NCBI GenBank assembly: GCA_022385755.1 | Contig: MU278357.1 | Coordinates: 1-64,000 of the forward strand | DNA: 64,000 nt | DNA from: Trametopsis cervina | Lineage: Eukaryota > Basidiomycota > Agaricomycetes > Polyporales > Irpicaceae | Reading direction: 5' to 3' | Shown here: positions 42,589 through 54,451 of the stretch, piece by piece | How the letters are laid out: each line of letters begins with the position of its first letter | Numbering within the stretch: position 1 is the first letter of the stretch | The notes under the pieces: model-generated | What the model saw: the letters and a program-made list of their open reading frames with translations, nothing else | The model's database searches: none | Told to the model about the DNA's origin: nothing | Position numbers and translations under genes: made by a program

Positions 42589-45500
42589 ATGGCAGCCGCA
42601 GCCGTCCCATCCTCCTTGACACACCCACACCTCCATGCCCAACAACATCAAGCCCAGCAACAAGCCCCCGAACATGGGCTCACCTACTCCTCCGACTTTC
42701 TCACCTCTTTGCGCGTTCTCTCCGGCTCTTCCTCTCCTCCTCCCACCCCTTCTTCCTCCAGCAGCACCTCATCTTCCCTCCCAGCAGTCCGCGCACTCTC
42801 CGCAGCCCAGTTCGCAGCCCTCCACACCCGCTACGTGACGACGCACGCGCCCGACTCGGCTCTCTTCCCCTTCCTGCACGGGCTCGAGGGCGACAACGAC
42901 GTCCAGAACGCCTTCTTCTGCTCCAACAACAACAGCAATGGGCAGGCGGGGAAGGCGCGTGTGCCGCGCTTCCGCGGGCTCGTCTGGGTCGCGAGCGACG
43001 AAGACGAGGTGGAGGAATACGAGCGCGCCGTGCGCGCACGCCAACGCGCCGCATCTGCATCCTCCTCCGCATCCACATCTTCCGCACACAACTCAGTCTC
43101 AGTACCTCTAGACACCCACTCACTCGCCGACGAGTTCGAAGACGACGACGCAGAGGGTGATGAAGAAGAAGAGGAGGAAGAAGAAGAAGACGGGTACTCG
43201 ACGTCCTCGTTGGACGACGACGATTTCGGAGGGATGCAGATGGATATTGATGACCATGTTGACGTTGTTGGTATGGACGTCGATGGGCTACACGCCCGTT
43301 CTGGGGAAGGATTGGGAGATCATGGGGAGGGCGCGCATATGCATCCGGTCGTGCATGCGCATCGGCCGACGTTGGGGGCTATTGATACGGGCGATAAACT
43401 CGGTGAGTGTCTGGTTGCTTCGTCATGGCGATGCTATGTTCGTTTGTTTCTGCGAGGGCGTGACGGCGAGGCGCATACACCCGCTGCTCTCCTTCCCTGC
43501 GGCGTCGCATTCCCGCACCCAGCGCAGAGGGCCTCTGATCTGCGCTCTCCCACATTCACATTCCCCTTCCAATATTGCGAGATTGCCAGAAGCGGGGCTG
43601 GCCAGCCTCGTGTGGATCACGATACGCTAAGGAGAGGCGCCGTGGCATATCGCCATTCCACCGTTTGATTCCTAGTGCTATTGCGTTGTGGGGTTTCCTC
43701 TTCTTTCTTCACCCGTGCAAAGCATGCTCCGTGTCTCGCTTGGGTGGAGATGGGCTTATCTGCGCTAGCTGGGATGGGCACGGTTGGGCGTTGAGGGCGT
43801 TGTGGGTGGGTGGGCGATCTACCGTTTGCGCCCCGCGCCCGCGCCTTACCCCGCACTGGCGTTTGCACATCCCTGATTCGCTCATTGCGCTGTGCTGTCG
43901 TGCGCCTGCGGTCCGCAGAGATTGGGTTTGACCATCTTACATTGGCATGGGAATGCTATCTATTCGTCCTGTGCTAGTGCTAGGCTGCATGCGAACGCGG
44001 GGATGGTGGGATGGGATGGGGATGCGAAGGATCTGCGCCCGGCTGGATTGGAGCGTGTGGGTGCGCAGACGATGGTTGTCCTTTTCGATTCTTCTTGGCT
44101 TTGTTTTTCGCTTTTACGGTTTGATGTGTTGTGCGCAGACAGGGCGTTGCGGAGCGACGGGCTGGCAGGTTGCGTGCCCGTTCAGGTGATCGTCGGCCTG
44201 CGAATTGCAAGCTATTCGCAATTGCAGTGCGATGCGCAAGAAAAACTTTATGCACTCTGTTTTCTGGACAGCTCTGCTCGTCTTCGCTTCGCTTCCACGC
44301 TGTTCTCGGCTCTCGCCTTGTTCCTTCCTGGGCCGGGCTTTCTACCGCTGGTTGGTCGTGTGGCTTCCGTGTTCCCGTGTCCCGTGACGACTCGACTCGA
44401 CGCTAACCCAACTCCTTCTTTGTGTCTGACAGAGCATTCCCACACACATACACACGCACACGCGCACGGCGCACACCGCCTCTCAAGCGCGTCCTCGACG
44501 TCCTCGTTCCATTCCTCTTCCGGATCAACGTCAGCCTCGCCTTCTCCCCCGCCGTCATCGACGCTCGCTACACCACCTACCCCGCCGACCTCGCTCCCTG
44601 GTACACCTGCCCTCCCGTATGCGCCCACTGTGGAGAAGAGGAAGGTGCCGGAGCGCGTGACGCTGACGTCGACGTTCAAGCCGCGCGAGTTGTTGTGCAT
44701 TGATCGTGGGACGGGCGAGACGCGGTTTGTGGAACCCCGTGTGCCGGAGGGGATCAGTTTGCGGAACTTTGGGATTCAAGTTGTGAGTGTCCTAAACCTT
44801 TCCTTGCACAATGTGATTGGGGAAGTGTGTTGACGATATACCTTCTCCGTAGCCGATATTTGCGACGGTGTCCGACGTCGTCGTCTACTCGCCGCGCGGG
44901 AACACACAAGCCGCGCTCGCCGTCGCGTCGCATTTCGCGCACGCGATCGAGTCGAAACGAAGACAGCGCGCCGCGAGGGGCCAAACCGACCTTCTGCACT
45001 ACAATGTCTTTGTCCTCCAAGCGACGCCAGAGGATATGGTGCGCGAGCTACCGCACGTCGTCGCGCGGACTGCGGACGAAGTCGTCGGTTCTGGCGCACA
45101 CACCGCTGGCACAGACGCCCTGACCGAGTCTGTGACGCACTCTGCCGAAACACGTCCGTTGACCAGCGGCCAGGAGCGTCAGCTGCGGAAGGCGAACACG
45201 ATTAGCTTTGCACAGAGGGAGAAGGACGAGATGAGGGAGCTGACGCAGGCGAGCGAGATTGTCACGCTGCCGGTTGGAGATGATGAGGAGCGGAGGGAGT
45301 TCAGCGGGAGTGCGACGAGCGGGAAGTGGGATCCGAGGAAAGGACAGCTGTTCCTGGGCAACGCGAACGATGTCCCTGTACCGACGCCGCCACCAGTTAT
45401 GCGCAGAGGACAAGTGCCGAGTATGCACGAAGAGTGGGAGTACAAGTCAAACGACCCCGCCATGGGCCTCGGGTTCGATATCTGCATCGAGTGCGACGAT

Positions 45501-47240
45501 ATGTCGCCGTTCCCGACTACAGCGCACATGCGCGCCGCGGAGGATCATATCGCAAGACTCGAGAGGCGGTGGGCGGAACAGTGTCTCAAGGAGATGGAGG
45601 AGGCTGCGCCTGGGGGTCGTGTCGACCCCTCGCGCGAGATCCCTGTGCGGCCCCCGCCGTCTGCGGGGCTCGTCCTACACTTGCCGTTCCCGAGCTCGGT
45701 GTCGTATGCGGGGAACAGCATCTTGCCGTTCGTGTCGTGGCTTGAGGGGCTTATGCGACCCGTCGACCAGCCGCTTACCGTGGGAGGTCTGAGGGAGAGG
45801 AAGGAAAGAGAGGCTGAGGCGAGACGTGTTGTTGCTGTTGGACCGACACCGAGGAGGAGTACGAACGCTGCTACTGTTGGACATGCCGCCGGTTATGCGT
45901 TCGGCGTGCCGAGTAGTTTGCCCCCACCGACATCTTTCCCTACATCTTTCCTCCCTGCCGCTGGATCGTCGCCCGCGGCGACGGTTAGCGCGTACACACG
46001 GATGCGCTCGGCATCCGCCACGCACCTCAGCACACTACTACCACTCCCGCCAGTGCGCACGCGCCCGCTCAAGATCCTCGTGTACTCCGCGGACGGGTAC
46101 ACCGAATCGTCCTCCCTCGCGCTATGCGTGCTCATGGCGCTCCGCCGGCTCAGCCTCCCCGAGGCGTACCTCGAGCTCCAGCTCGAGAAGCGCCGCAGTT
46201 TCTTTGTATATCAGGGTGAGTTGACGTCGTTGAGGCGTGTGGAGGCGCGTTTGGAGAGGGATAGGATGGTTGATCTCGGGTCGGGCTATGGGCCTGGTGT
46301 GGGTGTGGTGACGAGGACAGGAAGGCCGGCTGCTGCTAGTGTGTCGTTTGCGTCGACCAGCGCGCCGACGTCGTTCCTCGCTTCGCCGCGCCCTGCCGAT
46401 GCGCTGGCGAAGCGACCGCGTGCGAGCACGCTTCCGCCGCCGCCGTCGATGGGGACGGTGGTGAGCGACCACCAGCTGTGGTTCAATGACGCGCGGTTCG
46501 ACGGGAGTTTCCCGAGTCGTGTGTTGCCGTTCTTGTACCTCGGGAATTTGTGAGTTCTGTTTTGTGTTAGTTGGGCTGCCTTTTTCTGACATGTAATGAT
46601 AGGAACCACGCCGCGAACGCGTACATGCTGCACGCGCTCGGCATCACGCACGTCGTCTCTGTCGGTGAGTGCGCCCTGATCCCGCCCGGGAACGCTGGCG
46701 AGAGCTGTGGATACTCGACGACGACTGCCAAGCCGGGCTCGTTGTGGATCGAGGAGAAGGAGGGCCGGATCAAGGTGCTCGACATCAAGGGCGTCAGCGA
46801 CGACGGGATCGACTCGTTGGAGCCGCAGCTCCCGCCGATCTGTGAGTGGATCGACGAGGCGAGGCGGTCTGGCGGGAAGGTCCTTGTGCACTGTCGTGTT
46901 GGTGTCTCGCGCAGTGCGACTGTGACAGTGAGTTTGTTGTGTTCGCATGAGCTTAGAAGTGGGTAGCTGACGTGCTTCTTCTTCGTAGATCGCATATGTG
47001 ATGAAGCACCTCAACATCCCGCTCGTCGACGCATACCTCATCGTGCGCTCGCGCCGCCTGTCCGTCCTCATCCAGCCAAACATGCGCCTGCTGTACAACC
47101 TCATCGGGTGGGAGGTCCGGCTCGCGCAGGAGCGCGCGGGCGGCGACCAGGACCGTCTGCACGAGGAGCTCGCGCGCTGTCTCAACTGGCCGTACCTCGC
47201 GAAAGAGGTGCACACTCTCAACGAAAAGTACCTGCATTAA
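42589..47240 (+). CDS. Pps1-like dual-specificity protein phosphatase
   Basis: Dual-specificity (Tyr and Ser/Thr) phosphatase resembling yeast Pps1, a cell-cycle/S-phase phosphatase. Exons: 42589-43402, 44433-44782, 44853-46549, 46603-46927, 46989-47240; 1,145 residues. The N-terminal 270 residues are low-complexity (Ser, acidic run DDDAEGDEEEEEEEEE). The middle has the Pps1-type regions (SDVVVYSPRGNTQ; LKILVYSADGYTESS; LPFLYLGNLNHAANAYMLHALGITHVVSVG). The catalytic loop HCRVGVSRSAT lies at about 1050-1060, with Cys 1051 and Arg 1057 present. The protein is longer than yeast Pps1 (807) because of linkers. The first intron is 1,030 nt, very long for this window; the others are 54-70 nt. It converges with the aminotransferase at 47883. 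Confidence 0.9.
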
Positions 47241-47882
47241 AACCTGTGCTTTCTTCGTCCCCTCGTTCTCATCTTGCCGCACTCGGATTATCCGCCCCTC
47301 GCCTCTACTCCCTCCCCTCTGCGATCTTCGCCTTTTATCGTGAGACTCGCCTCGCTCCGCTCTGTTATGGTTATGGAACCGGTCATTGTTGTAAATTGTT
47401 GCATTTTTTCTCTTCTCTTTCATCTTGTACATGCCATTTTCAATTCCTTCGGTCACTGTATTTCATATGTACTTGTCATCACTGTTCAGTCCCGCATCTC
47501 CTCTCTGTCCATATCCTCTCTCTGTAAACGCATCTCTCCTCCTTCTCTCCTCGTTCGTGTAGTATCGTATCGTATCCCACTGTAAGCGCTTTATACAGCC
47601 CGCTCGCCATTAAGGCAGTCGTTTTAGTTGCCTCCCCTAGTACGCCGTGTTGTTTTTTGGGCGCGCTCTCTGCGCGTGTCTCGTAAAACAATCATGTATA
47701 GTATGATCCGCATTACTCGATAGCAGTACAGCAATATGATCTCTCTCTCTCTCTCTCTCTCTCTCCCGATTGTGTGGTATGTGTGCGGGTGTGAAAGCGA
47801 ACATCGATTTAATTGCATCGTACATTGGGGAGGCTAATGTTATATTACTTGGTATGACTGCAGGGATGGCGAGTGCGCACGA
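47241..47882. other. Convergent 3' intergenic region with CT microsatellite
   Basis: About 640 bp between two convergent genes. It is T-rich and likely carries both 3' UTRs. A (CT)12 run lies at 47741-47765. No gene was seen. Confidence 0.6.
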
Positions 47883-49674
47883 TCACGCCTTCTCCGCCCG
47901 CGCGGTCAATATGACTTCCTTCAATCTCCGTAGGGCCTCGTCCACCTCCTCGGGCGTGAGTAGGCTGAACGAAGCTCGGACGTACGCCGTCTTGCGACCA
48001 TCGGGCAGGAAGACGGTACCGGGGAGGGCGAGCACGCCACGCTCGACGGCGTTCGTGCGGATGACGCCCTCCGAGTCGCCTTCGTCCGAGCCGGAGCCTA
48101 TTAGGAGCTTGAACCTGCGAGGTGGGTCAGGGCCAGGCTCTGCAAAGAAAAGGGGGAGGAAGGAAGGTAAGAATAATGACGCACCAGAAGAACATGCCGG
48201 CCTGCGGGGACGTCCACTCTGCGAGCCCGTCGAGATGATTCCGCATCGCAGCCTCGAACACGTCACGCTTCTGCCGGTACAGCTGGGAGACGGCCGCAGT
48301 GTGGGCCTGGAAGCCGGCGTAGCCCCAGGCATTCAGGATCGAGAACGCGATCGTTTGGGTGAGCGAGGGCGTCTGCAGATGCGATATGGCGGTCTGTGCG
48401 CGGAAGGGAGCCGAGTGAGTGAGATTTTGGTAGTCACATAGCCAGTGTGAGAGGGACTTACGTGCATGTCGATCGCCTGCATGAGCGGTTCGGGGCCTGA
48501 CATGAATCCGATCCTTATTCCGGCGGAGAGGATCTTTGAAAGGCTGTCGAACCGGACCACGCGGCCGACGGCGGGTTCCTCGAGCTCTAGAGCAAAATAC
48601 GAGGGAGGCCGGGCTGCGTCTCCGTAGTAGAGGTAATAGTACGGGTCATCTGCTCGGAGAAAGCGGCTTGGGTGAGTTGGGATGCGTGCTGAAAGGGGGT
48701 GGGTGCATGCCTTCTAGGATGAGGAAGTTGTGCTCATGTGCGAGCTGGAGAACTTCACGCCGTCGTTCTAATGTCGCGGTCAGCCCTGTTGGGTTACCTC
48801 CGTACTGTATGTATGTTAGGGGATGTACGATTGGACCGGTGGAAAGGAGACGTACAGGGACCGTGTAAAGTGCCTTCGGCTTAGGCTTTGACGAGGGCCA
48901 ATTCTCCAGAATTGATCGGAGGGATTGGGAAGATATGCCGTCTGAGTCGGTCGCGACCTCTTGGAAATTGAACGGTTTTCAGACACCGCGATTTTGAACG
49001 AAGGAATGCGCACACTCACCGATAAGGTCACAATGGAGGGCGGCAAACATAGGAAGTACACCGCTGAACACATGTTCAGAAGATGCGCGTCCTGAACGAA
49101 TTTGAATACTGACGCATAAACCGGCGATTCAACAAGGATTGGGTCCCCCGGGTTTAAGAGGGCCATAACTGTCTATATTCTCTGTTAACGTCGGGTGATC
49201 ATGAGGGACGAGAATGACACAATACTTTGTATATGACATCTTGGGATCCAGCCCCAATACTGACGCGCCATCCTTCTCCTTTCTTGCGCCCGTGTGCTAT
49301 CTCTTGAAGCCCATACACCCAGTTGACCAGATCAGGGATACCCGCGGTTGGTCCATACTGCAGACCTTCTGCGAGCACGTCACCGCTGACCTCGGTCGTG
49401 ATCACTTCTCCGGGGTTTAAAGGGGAGCGAGAAGTGAGCTGGATGGAGGTAAGTGGGAAGGTCGTCGGGTTTGGCTTTCCCGCGAGCAGCGAAATCAGTC
49501 CTGGGGTATTCTCTAAGGGGAACAAACTGCGTACTGTCATGTATGATCGGATTGGCTAATATTCTTTACGAGGAGGTTGGATAGAAACATACTGGGGCTC
49601 GGTTTCCTTTCTTTCGCAGCGGTTGAAAGGAAGGAGGAGTAGAAGTCAGCGGGTATGCTTTTCACAGTTGACAT
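47883..49674 (-). CDS. Aro8-like aminotransferase, copy 1
   Basis: PLP-dependent class I/II aminotransferase of the aromatic / 2-aminoadipate (Aro8, kynurenine) group, probably acting on aromatic amino acids or 2-aminoadipate. Minus-strand exons: 49674-49593, 49533-49226, 49172-49114, 49064-49021, 48959-48856, 48804-48711, 48649-48462, 48393-48185, 48114-47883; 439 residues. Family blocks: PGLISLLAGKPNPTTFP, LQYGPTAGIPDLVNW, LYTVPYGGNPTG, DDPYYYLYY, and SLSKILSAGIRIGF with the PLP lysine. The C-terminus has AYVRASFSL. The intron at 48710-48650 has a GC donor (GC-AG); the rest are GT-AG. Internal exon lengths 2-8 equal those of the paralogue at 59395. Divergent from the BTB gene at 50179. Confidence 0.9.
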
Positions 49675-50178
49675 CTTTGGTATCAACCCTTCCGAGTAGA
49701 TGTATAATCTGAATGTCTGAACGAAGGTAGTAGACCCACCCTTGAGAGCGCGCTGGGAATCTGTGTCAATAAAAATGACACCGATGGTTCGTCTCAACTC
49801 AACTAGAGGCTCAGATGACGCGTGAAAGTGAGGAGTTTGGCTTTTGAAACGAGCGAGCTGCAGCCTGAACTCGAAAGTACCAGTGAAAGGAACGAGACTT
49901 GTCGAGTCAAGGGAGAAGATCCGGGCCGCGATGCCGGCGGAACGCCACCAGAGGGAAAGCCACATCATTCAGTATGCATCCTCTGTTGAGCCACAGACAC
50001 GGAGAGGTTTGTGAATCGCCTCTGCTCTGCACTAAAGTGAGTATTCTCTTTTTATTACTGAATAATATTCATAATTGACTAAGTTCTACCAGTTTTTTCT
50101 GCTCACCACCAAGGGTGACCACCTCCAATCTCTTCAGAATCCAGGATTGAGTCGGTGTAGCGCCCTGAGGATACGGTC
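49675..50178. promoter_or_regulatory. Divergent promoter region, aminotransferase 1 and BTB 1
   Basis: About 500 bp between divergent start codons. No TATA box is clearly placed. An AT-rich stretch lies at 50040-50095. The open frame extending upstream of the aminotransferase start (to 49968) has no family similarity and is taken as non-coding. Confidence 0.4.
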
Positions 50179-51407
50179 ATGCCCTCCAATACGGCTGAAA
50201 ATGAACGACCGTCGAAAAAACGAAAGCTAGATAGATCAAGTCCAATACGCACCCGTTCACGCGACACGCACACCCCTCCCATGCATGACAGCGGCAACGA
50301 ACCAGAACTAAAACCGGGTATTGCAGCCGCTGACGAGCGAACCCCCGCACCTCGTCTGGATCGGCATCCATTTCTGTGGTTCGAGGACGGGTCCATTATA
50401 GTTGTTGCGTCAGACGGTTTGACGTTCAAGCTACATGCAAGCGTCTTGTCCCACCACTCGGAGGTTCTCAAGGACCTCATTTCTGCCCTCCCCAACTCTG
50501 CCAAGAGGACGCTACAACTCCCCGAACGCGGCGCGGACCTAGCTGGATTTTTTGAGGTCCTGTACGACGGACAGTGAGTTCCCCTCCTAACCCTACACCT
50601 CTCCCACGTCAAAATGTAAGTTGACCCCTTCACAGCTCATACTACAACCACGATGAGTTCATCGAGTTCGACACTCTCCGCCTTCTACTGCTCGTGTCTA
50701 TCAAATACCAAGTCTCCCATATGGTCGACTCTGGTTTCTCCCGTCTGCAGGCGTTCTACCCTTCCGACTACGACTACTGGACGGAATGGGTCCATCGCGG
50801 CAAACCGTATGGTGGAAGCGTCGGGATCGAATGCGAGGATAGCATCGCAGTCATCGAGATCGCTCGAGCTGCAGGGCGCACAGACTTACTCCCCGTGGCA
50901 CTTTACGTATGCACGTTGATACCATGGGAGAGCTTCCTTGAGGGCATCCAGTATGGACCTGATATTGTGCAGCTGTCGGTGGAAGACCAAATGTTGTGTT
51001 TGAACGCGCTACGGGACTTTCGGGCGATGTCTGCACGCATCAGCGACGTCTTCCTTACCGAAGCGTTGAGAGGCCCTGGCGCTCATTGTCGGACTCAAGT
51101 CGATTGCAGGAAGGCGTATCGGGAACTGGCGTTGGCGGCCACTCGATCCAGTCAATTCGCCGACCTTGACTGCTTTGAATCGTCTACTCGTCTCATTGAA
51201 AAGCTGGAAGCGGTGCAAGCAAGGAAGCGGTGCAAGCAAGGAAGCGGTGCAAGCAAGGAAGCGGTGCAGGCAAGGAAGCGGTGCTCGAGATGTGTCCGGT
51301 ATCTGAAGGAGAAGATAGAAGAGCGACGGCGAGAGGAGTGGAACACGCTCGGAGAGGTTTTTAATATTCCTGATTGGCCTCCAAGGCCGGCTTCCTTGAC
51401 TCAGTAG
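50179..51407 (+). CDS. BTB/POZ-domain protein, copy 1
   Basis: Two exons, 50179-50573 and 50636-51407, giving 388 residues. The basic N-terminus has a likely nuclear signal (PSKKRKLD). The BTB domain begins near residue 56 (HPFLWFEDGSIIVVASDGLTFKLHASVLSHHSEVLKDL in family terms) and continues across the intron. The C-terminal half is the helical region typical of Agaricomycete BTB paralogues, with a repeated ALYVCTLIP-type segment and CSRCVRYLKEKIEERRREEW near the end. A 17-bp tandem repeat alters the region around residue 325. Role unknown; BTB proteins often act in dimerisation or as Cullin-3 adaptors. A close paralogue starts at 56274 with the same intron position. Confidence 0.88.
51210..51287 (+). 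repeat. 17-bp tandem repeat inside BTB 1
   Basis: Four units of GCGGTGCAAGCAAGGAA (51210, 51227, 51244, 51261) plus a partial fifth. The unit is not a multiple of 3, so successive units are read in different frames (EAVQARK, RCKQG, SGASK, EAVQARK). A net gain of three units (51 bp) keeps the frame. Confidence 0.92.
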
Positions 51408-51899
51408 TCACTTTTATTACTACGTGCTTTACTCTATTTCTGCATAATTCCATAAAAGCCTCTGTGCTAATCGTATATAAGGTAGTAGCGATGATACCGC
51501 CAGCATTTTACGCATGCTCTATCTTGCCTTCCGATATGTTTATCCGTAGAATCAGATACGAAGATGAGAATGTTATACGTAAAAACAAAAACAAAAAAAC
51601 TATCTCAGTTGGTGGACAGGTGAGAATCCGGCGGGGTGTGTTCTATCTGTGCTCCAGTACATCGCTAGCGCAAGGGCTGGGAACGGTCAGTGTCGCTGAG
51701 TCTCTCGATGTCCCTCGTGTGTGGCTTGCGTGGGTGTATAGATCGTTTGTTGCTGCTCAAATGCTTGGTACAAGGAGTTTGTGAGGATGCCTGCCAGCGC
51801 TTAAGTTTGTTGCTTGCTAAGAATCCTTCTGTCTTTCCCCTGTCAGCGTCTTTACACGTTCTCGTCTCATCCTTGCGGCCACCACACTCCCATGCGAAG
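51408..51899. other. Intergenic after BTB 1
   Basis: About 490 bp without a supported gene. A-rich at 51580-51600. Faint similarity (inverted) to the tail of repeat copy B near 34800 suggests repeat copy C may begin in this stretch. Confidence 0.45.
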
Positions 51900-54235
51900 G
51901 AGCCATTATGTGAACACGCCTGAGAATGTATCAAGCAGAGGTAAGTGGTTCACCCCGTGAGGGACAGAGCTCTTCAAATCTGATATCAAGCGTATGTACC
52001 GCGTCCCGCAGAAAGAGAATGTAAACCCTGGACCTCATGTCTCCAAGTCCCCTTCCTTCCTTCAAACACGACATCCGTAGACTAACTACATCGTGCAAGC
52101 CTCCTATCACCCAGAATTGACATTTTCGGTCTTCCGATCTACGCCATCTCATACCACCGCGAACCTCCTGTCCTTCACGCGTGACCCGCACTAGCTTCAA
52201 CAGCGTTGAATGACCATTCAAACGCTAGTCGCCCCGCGGAGCTCTCTCATTCGCCAGAGACGTCATGTTTACTTCATCGTCAGGTAAGTCTTTTGACGCT
52301 TCATGGTCATGTTTGTTCAGGTAGATAGTGGCACTCTGGGCATTGAAGGCCGCACTACTTACTTACTCACTGTATGGCACAGCTATCGCAATCGCTCGCC
52401 GAATTCGAAACTACGGCACGGCTTCTACCTGAACCAGCTGACGTCGAATTTTACTCGCACTTGGCCAACGAGATAGACACAGGAGCTCTGCACCACCTGA
52501 CCGATTACCCAAGCCATAGTCATTTCAAACAAAAATATCTAAGCTTCAAACTTTTTATCCCCGCCCACAGACCGCCGCGGTACGGTATCAGATAAGCTCA
52601 CGGCGTGACGTGTTGGAATACGAAGGACCCGGTGCGAACATGTCCCCTTGTGCTTGCGCTCGTGATCTGGATGAATGACCGGCGCGATATTTCTGCTCCT
52701 TCGTCGCGTTTCGCCCATATGAAGTCGTCTCACGAGACCCAAGTTCGACGGCGGGGAAGACATCCGTGCTATTCCAGCGGTTCGCCCAGATGAAGTTGTA
52801 CCACAAGATGCAGGTTCGACGAGGAGCAGCGGTTTTCTTGGTCGCCTAGGCTTGGGGCTGGAATCTGGAAGGCAGAAACCCAACTTGCTATCCAGTAGAA
52901 CTCGAAGTTGGATATCCGCGTTGACGATCCGCTTCAACAGTGTGTCATCCAGCACATGACGGCCGGATTCTCGTCCATCGGATCCAGCTTGCCAGGTCCT
53001 CTACCACCGCTGGCCCGGTTCACGCACGATCAGCTCTCTGCAGCCTCTGTGGGAAGCGGGAGGCACCTTCACTAGAGTGGTAGAGGAGAGTTCGTGCTTG
53101 GCGATGTGTCCAAGTGAGTGCAAAGGACGAACCCTCGAGCGCTGTCCTAGGCTTATGGAAGATTACGCATGTTCCGCGCGCACGACCCATCCTCTGCAAC
53201 GCCTGTAAGGAGCACAGCTTTCTTCTCTGGCTTTGCAGAGGGGGGCTCGTGCGCGCGAAATGGGTTCGGGAGGGGTGCTGGGCGATGTGTGTATAAGGGT
53301 GCACACCCTGGATATTGAGCGTATGAACCGCACGTGTGAGTTCATCGTTTTTACAAACAGCACTCACCGCCCTACTGGGACTTGGGTGTAGCTCGCGCGC
53401 GCACGATTCATCCTCTGCGACACCAGTAAGGAGTAGTACGCTGTGTCACCGGCGTCGCTGAGGAGGGTTGTGAGCGAGCGGTGCGCTGAAAGTCCTGTGG
53501 TTGCGCTGTTATTGGCAGCGGAGGCTTGTGGGATCTTCAATCTCGAGTACGGGGCAAACTGTGAGTTCGTCGTTGTAACAAAAAGCAAAATAATAACACT
53601 CACCGTCCGGTTAGGACTTCACTCCACAAATCGTTGAGGACCCCGCTTATCCGTCTTCGTATCGATATGCTCTTCCTTGTGCTCGTCTTGGACTCCTCAT
53701 CGTTGTTATCCTGGGAATTTCTCACGTCCTTCCTTCGCTTTGTCTGCTCTCGCCGGACCAATGTTTCTAGTCTCATCCTATACACTTCAAACCTTTCAAT
53801 CTCCTGCCGACATATAAGCTTCATCGATATTCTTCAACGGACCCAAAGACTTCTCATCCTTGCTTTAAGCACTCGCCATATTTTCCAACTCTCTTACCGC
53901 CCGTCCGGTCCAACCACATATCGTCGTGTTCCAAATTCTTGTCACCCTTCCTGCCCGACTCCCCTGCTCTGGACTGTCCTGATTCTCCCTTCCCCCCCCC
54001 CCCCCCCCCCCCCCNNNNNNNNNNCACGCCTTCGCCTTCATCTCTCCTTCTCTCCTGTCCGTCGCCGCCACTAATCTCGCCTGAACCTAACCTAATCGAA
54101 ATGCCGTGTTTGATCGAGTTAAATTCAGGACTCCCCGGCACAGTGCTGATGCGAGGAGCATTGACTGTGACTCTACCTGACCAAGCATACCGAACAGGCT
54201 CACGTCCTTTCCTCCCTCTCTAGACTCGCCCGCTC
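51900..54235 (-). repeat. Repeat family copy C (inverted)
   Basis: Minus-strand copy of the family seen as A and B. The complement of 52200-52330 matches 34335-34450, and the complement of 52440-52620 matches 26940-27215. The GGTGAGTG modules lie at about 53603 and 53371 (minus, spacing 232 bp), and the GGGGAGTCCTGA module is at 54105-54200. It keeps the uninterrupted equivalent of the Gypsy insertion site and has no LINE. It contains the sequence gap. Non-coding. Confidence 0.65.
53992..54024. other. Poly(C) run and 10-N assembly gap
   Basis: 23 C residues (53992-54014) run into 10 N (54015-54024). The true length here is unknown; compared with copies A and B, sequence may be missing. Confidence 0.97.
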
Positions 54236-54383
54236 GCAATCAAGCGCGCGTCTTCCAAGACAGGCAAGGAGACGCGAGTTTGCGAGAAACGCGCAGCCCG
54301 GAACCGATGGGGACGATCCTAATCGACCATGTAAGTTCACAGTCCACGCGTTCCCATGTTCTGAGTCACACTCTCTGCGCCTG

Positions 54384-54389
54384 TATAAG
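54384..54389 (+). promoter_or_regulatory. TATA box of the MDR oxidoreductase gene
   Basis: TATAAG 63 bp upstream of the ATG at 54452, just beyond the end of repeat copy C. Confidence 0.5.
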
Positions 54390-54451
54390 TACTGGCTCAG
54401 AGCTGAGTGCTGTGCACCCATCGCTCGCACACACCGAGTCTACTCATCGCA

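Noticed and set aside
43892..44432. Open frame preceding the second exon of the phosphatase gene
   Set aside because: It lies within the first intron; the AG at 44431-44432 joins exon 1 in phase, and the frame has no similarity to the family.
50179..51407. BTB genes as transposon cargo
   Set aside because: No element boundaries enclose them; they show ordinary host exon structure.
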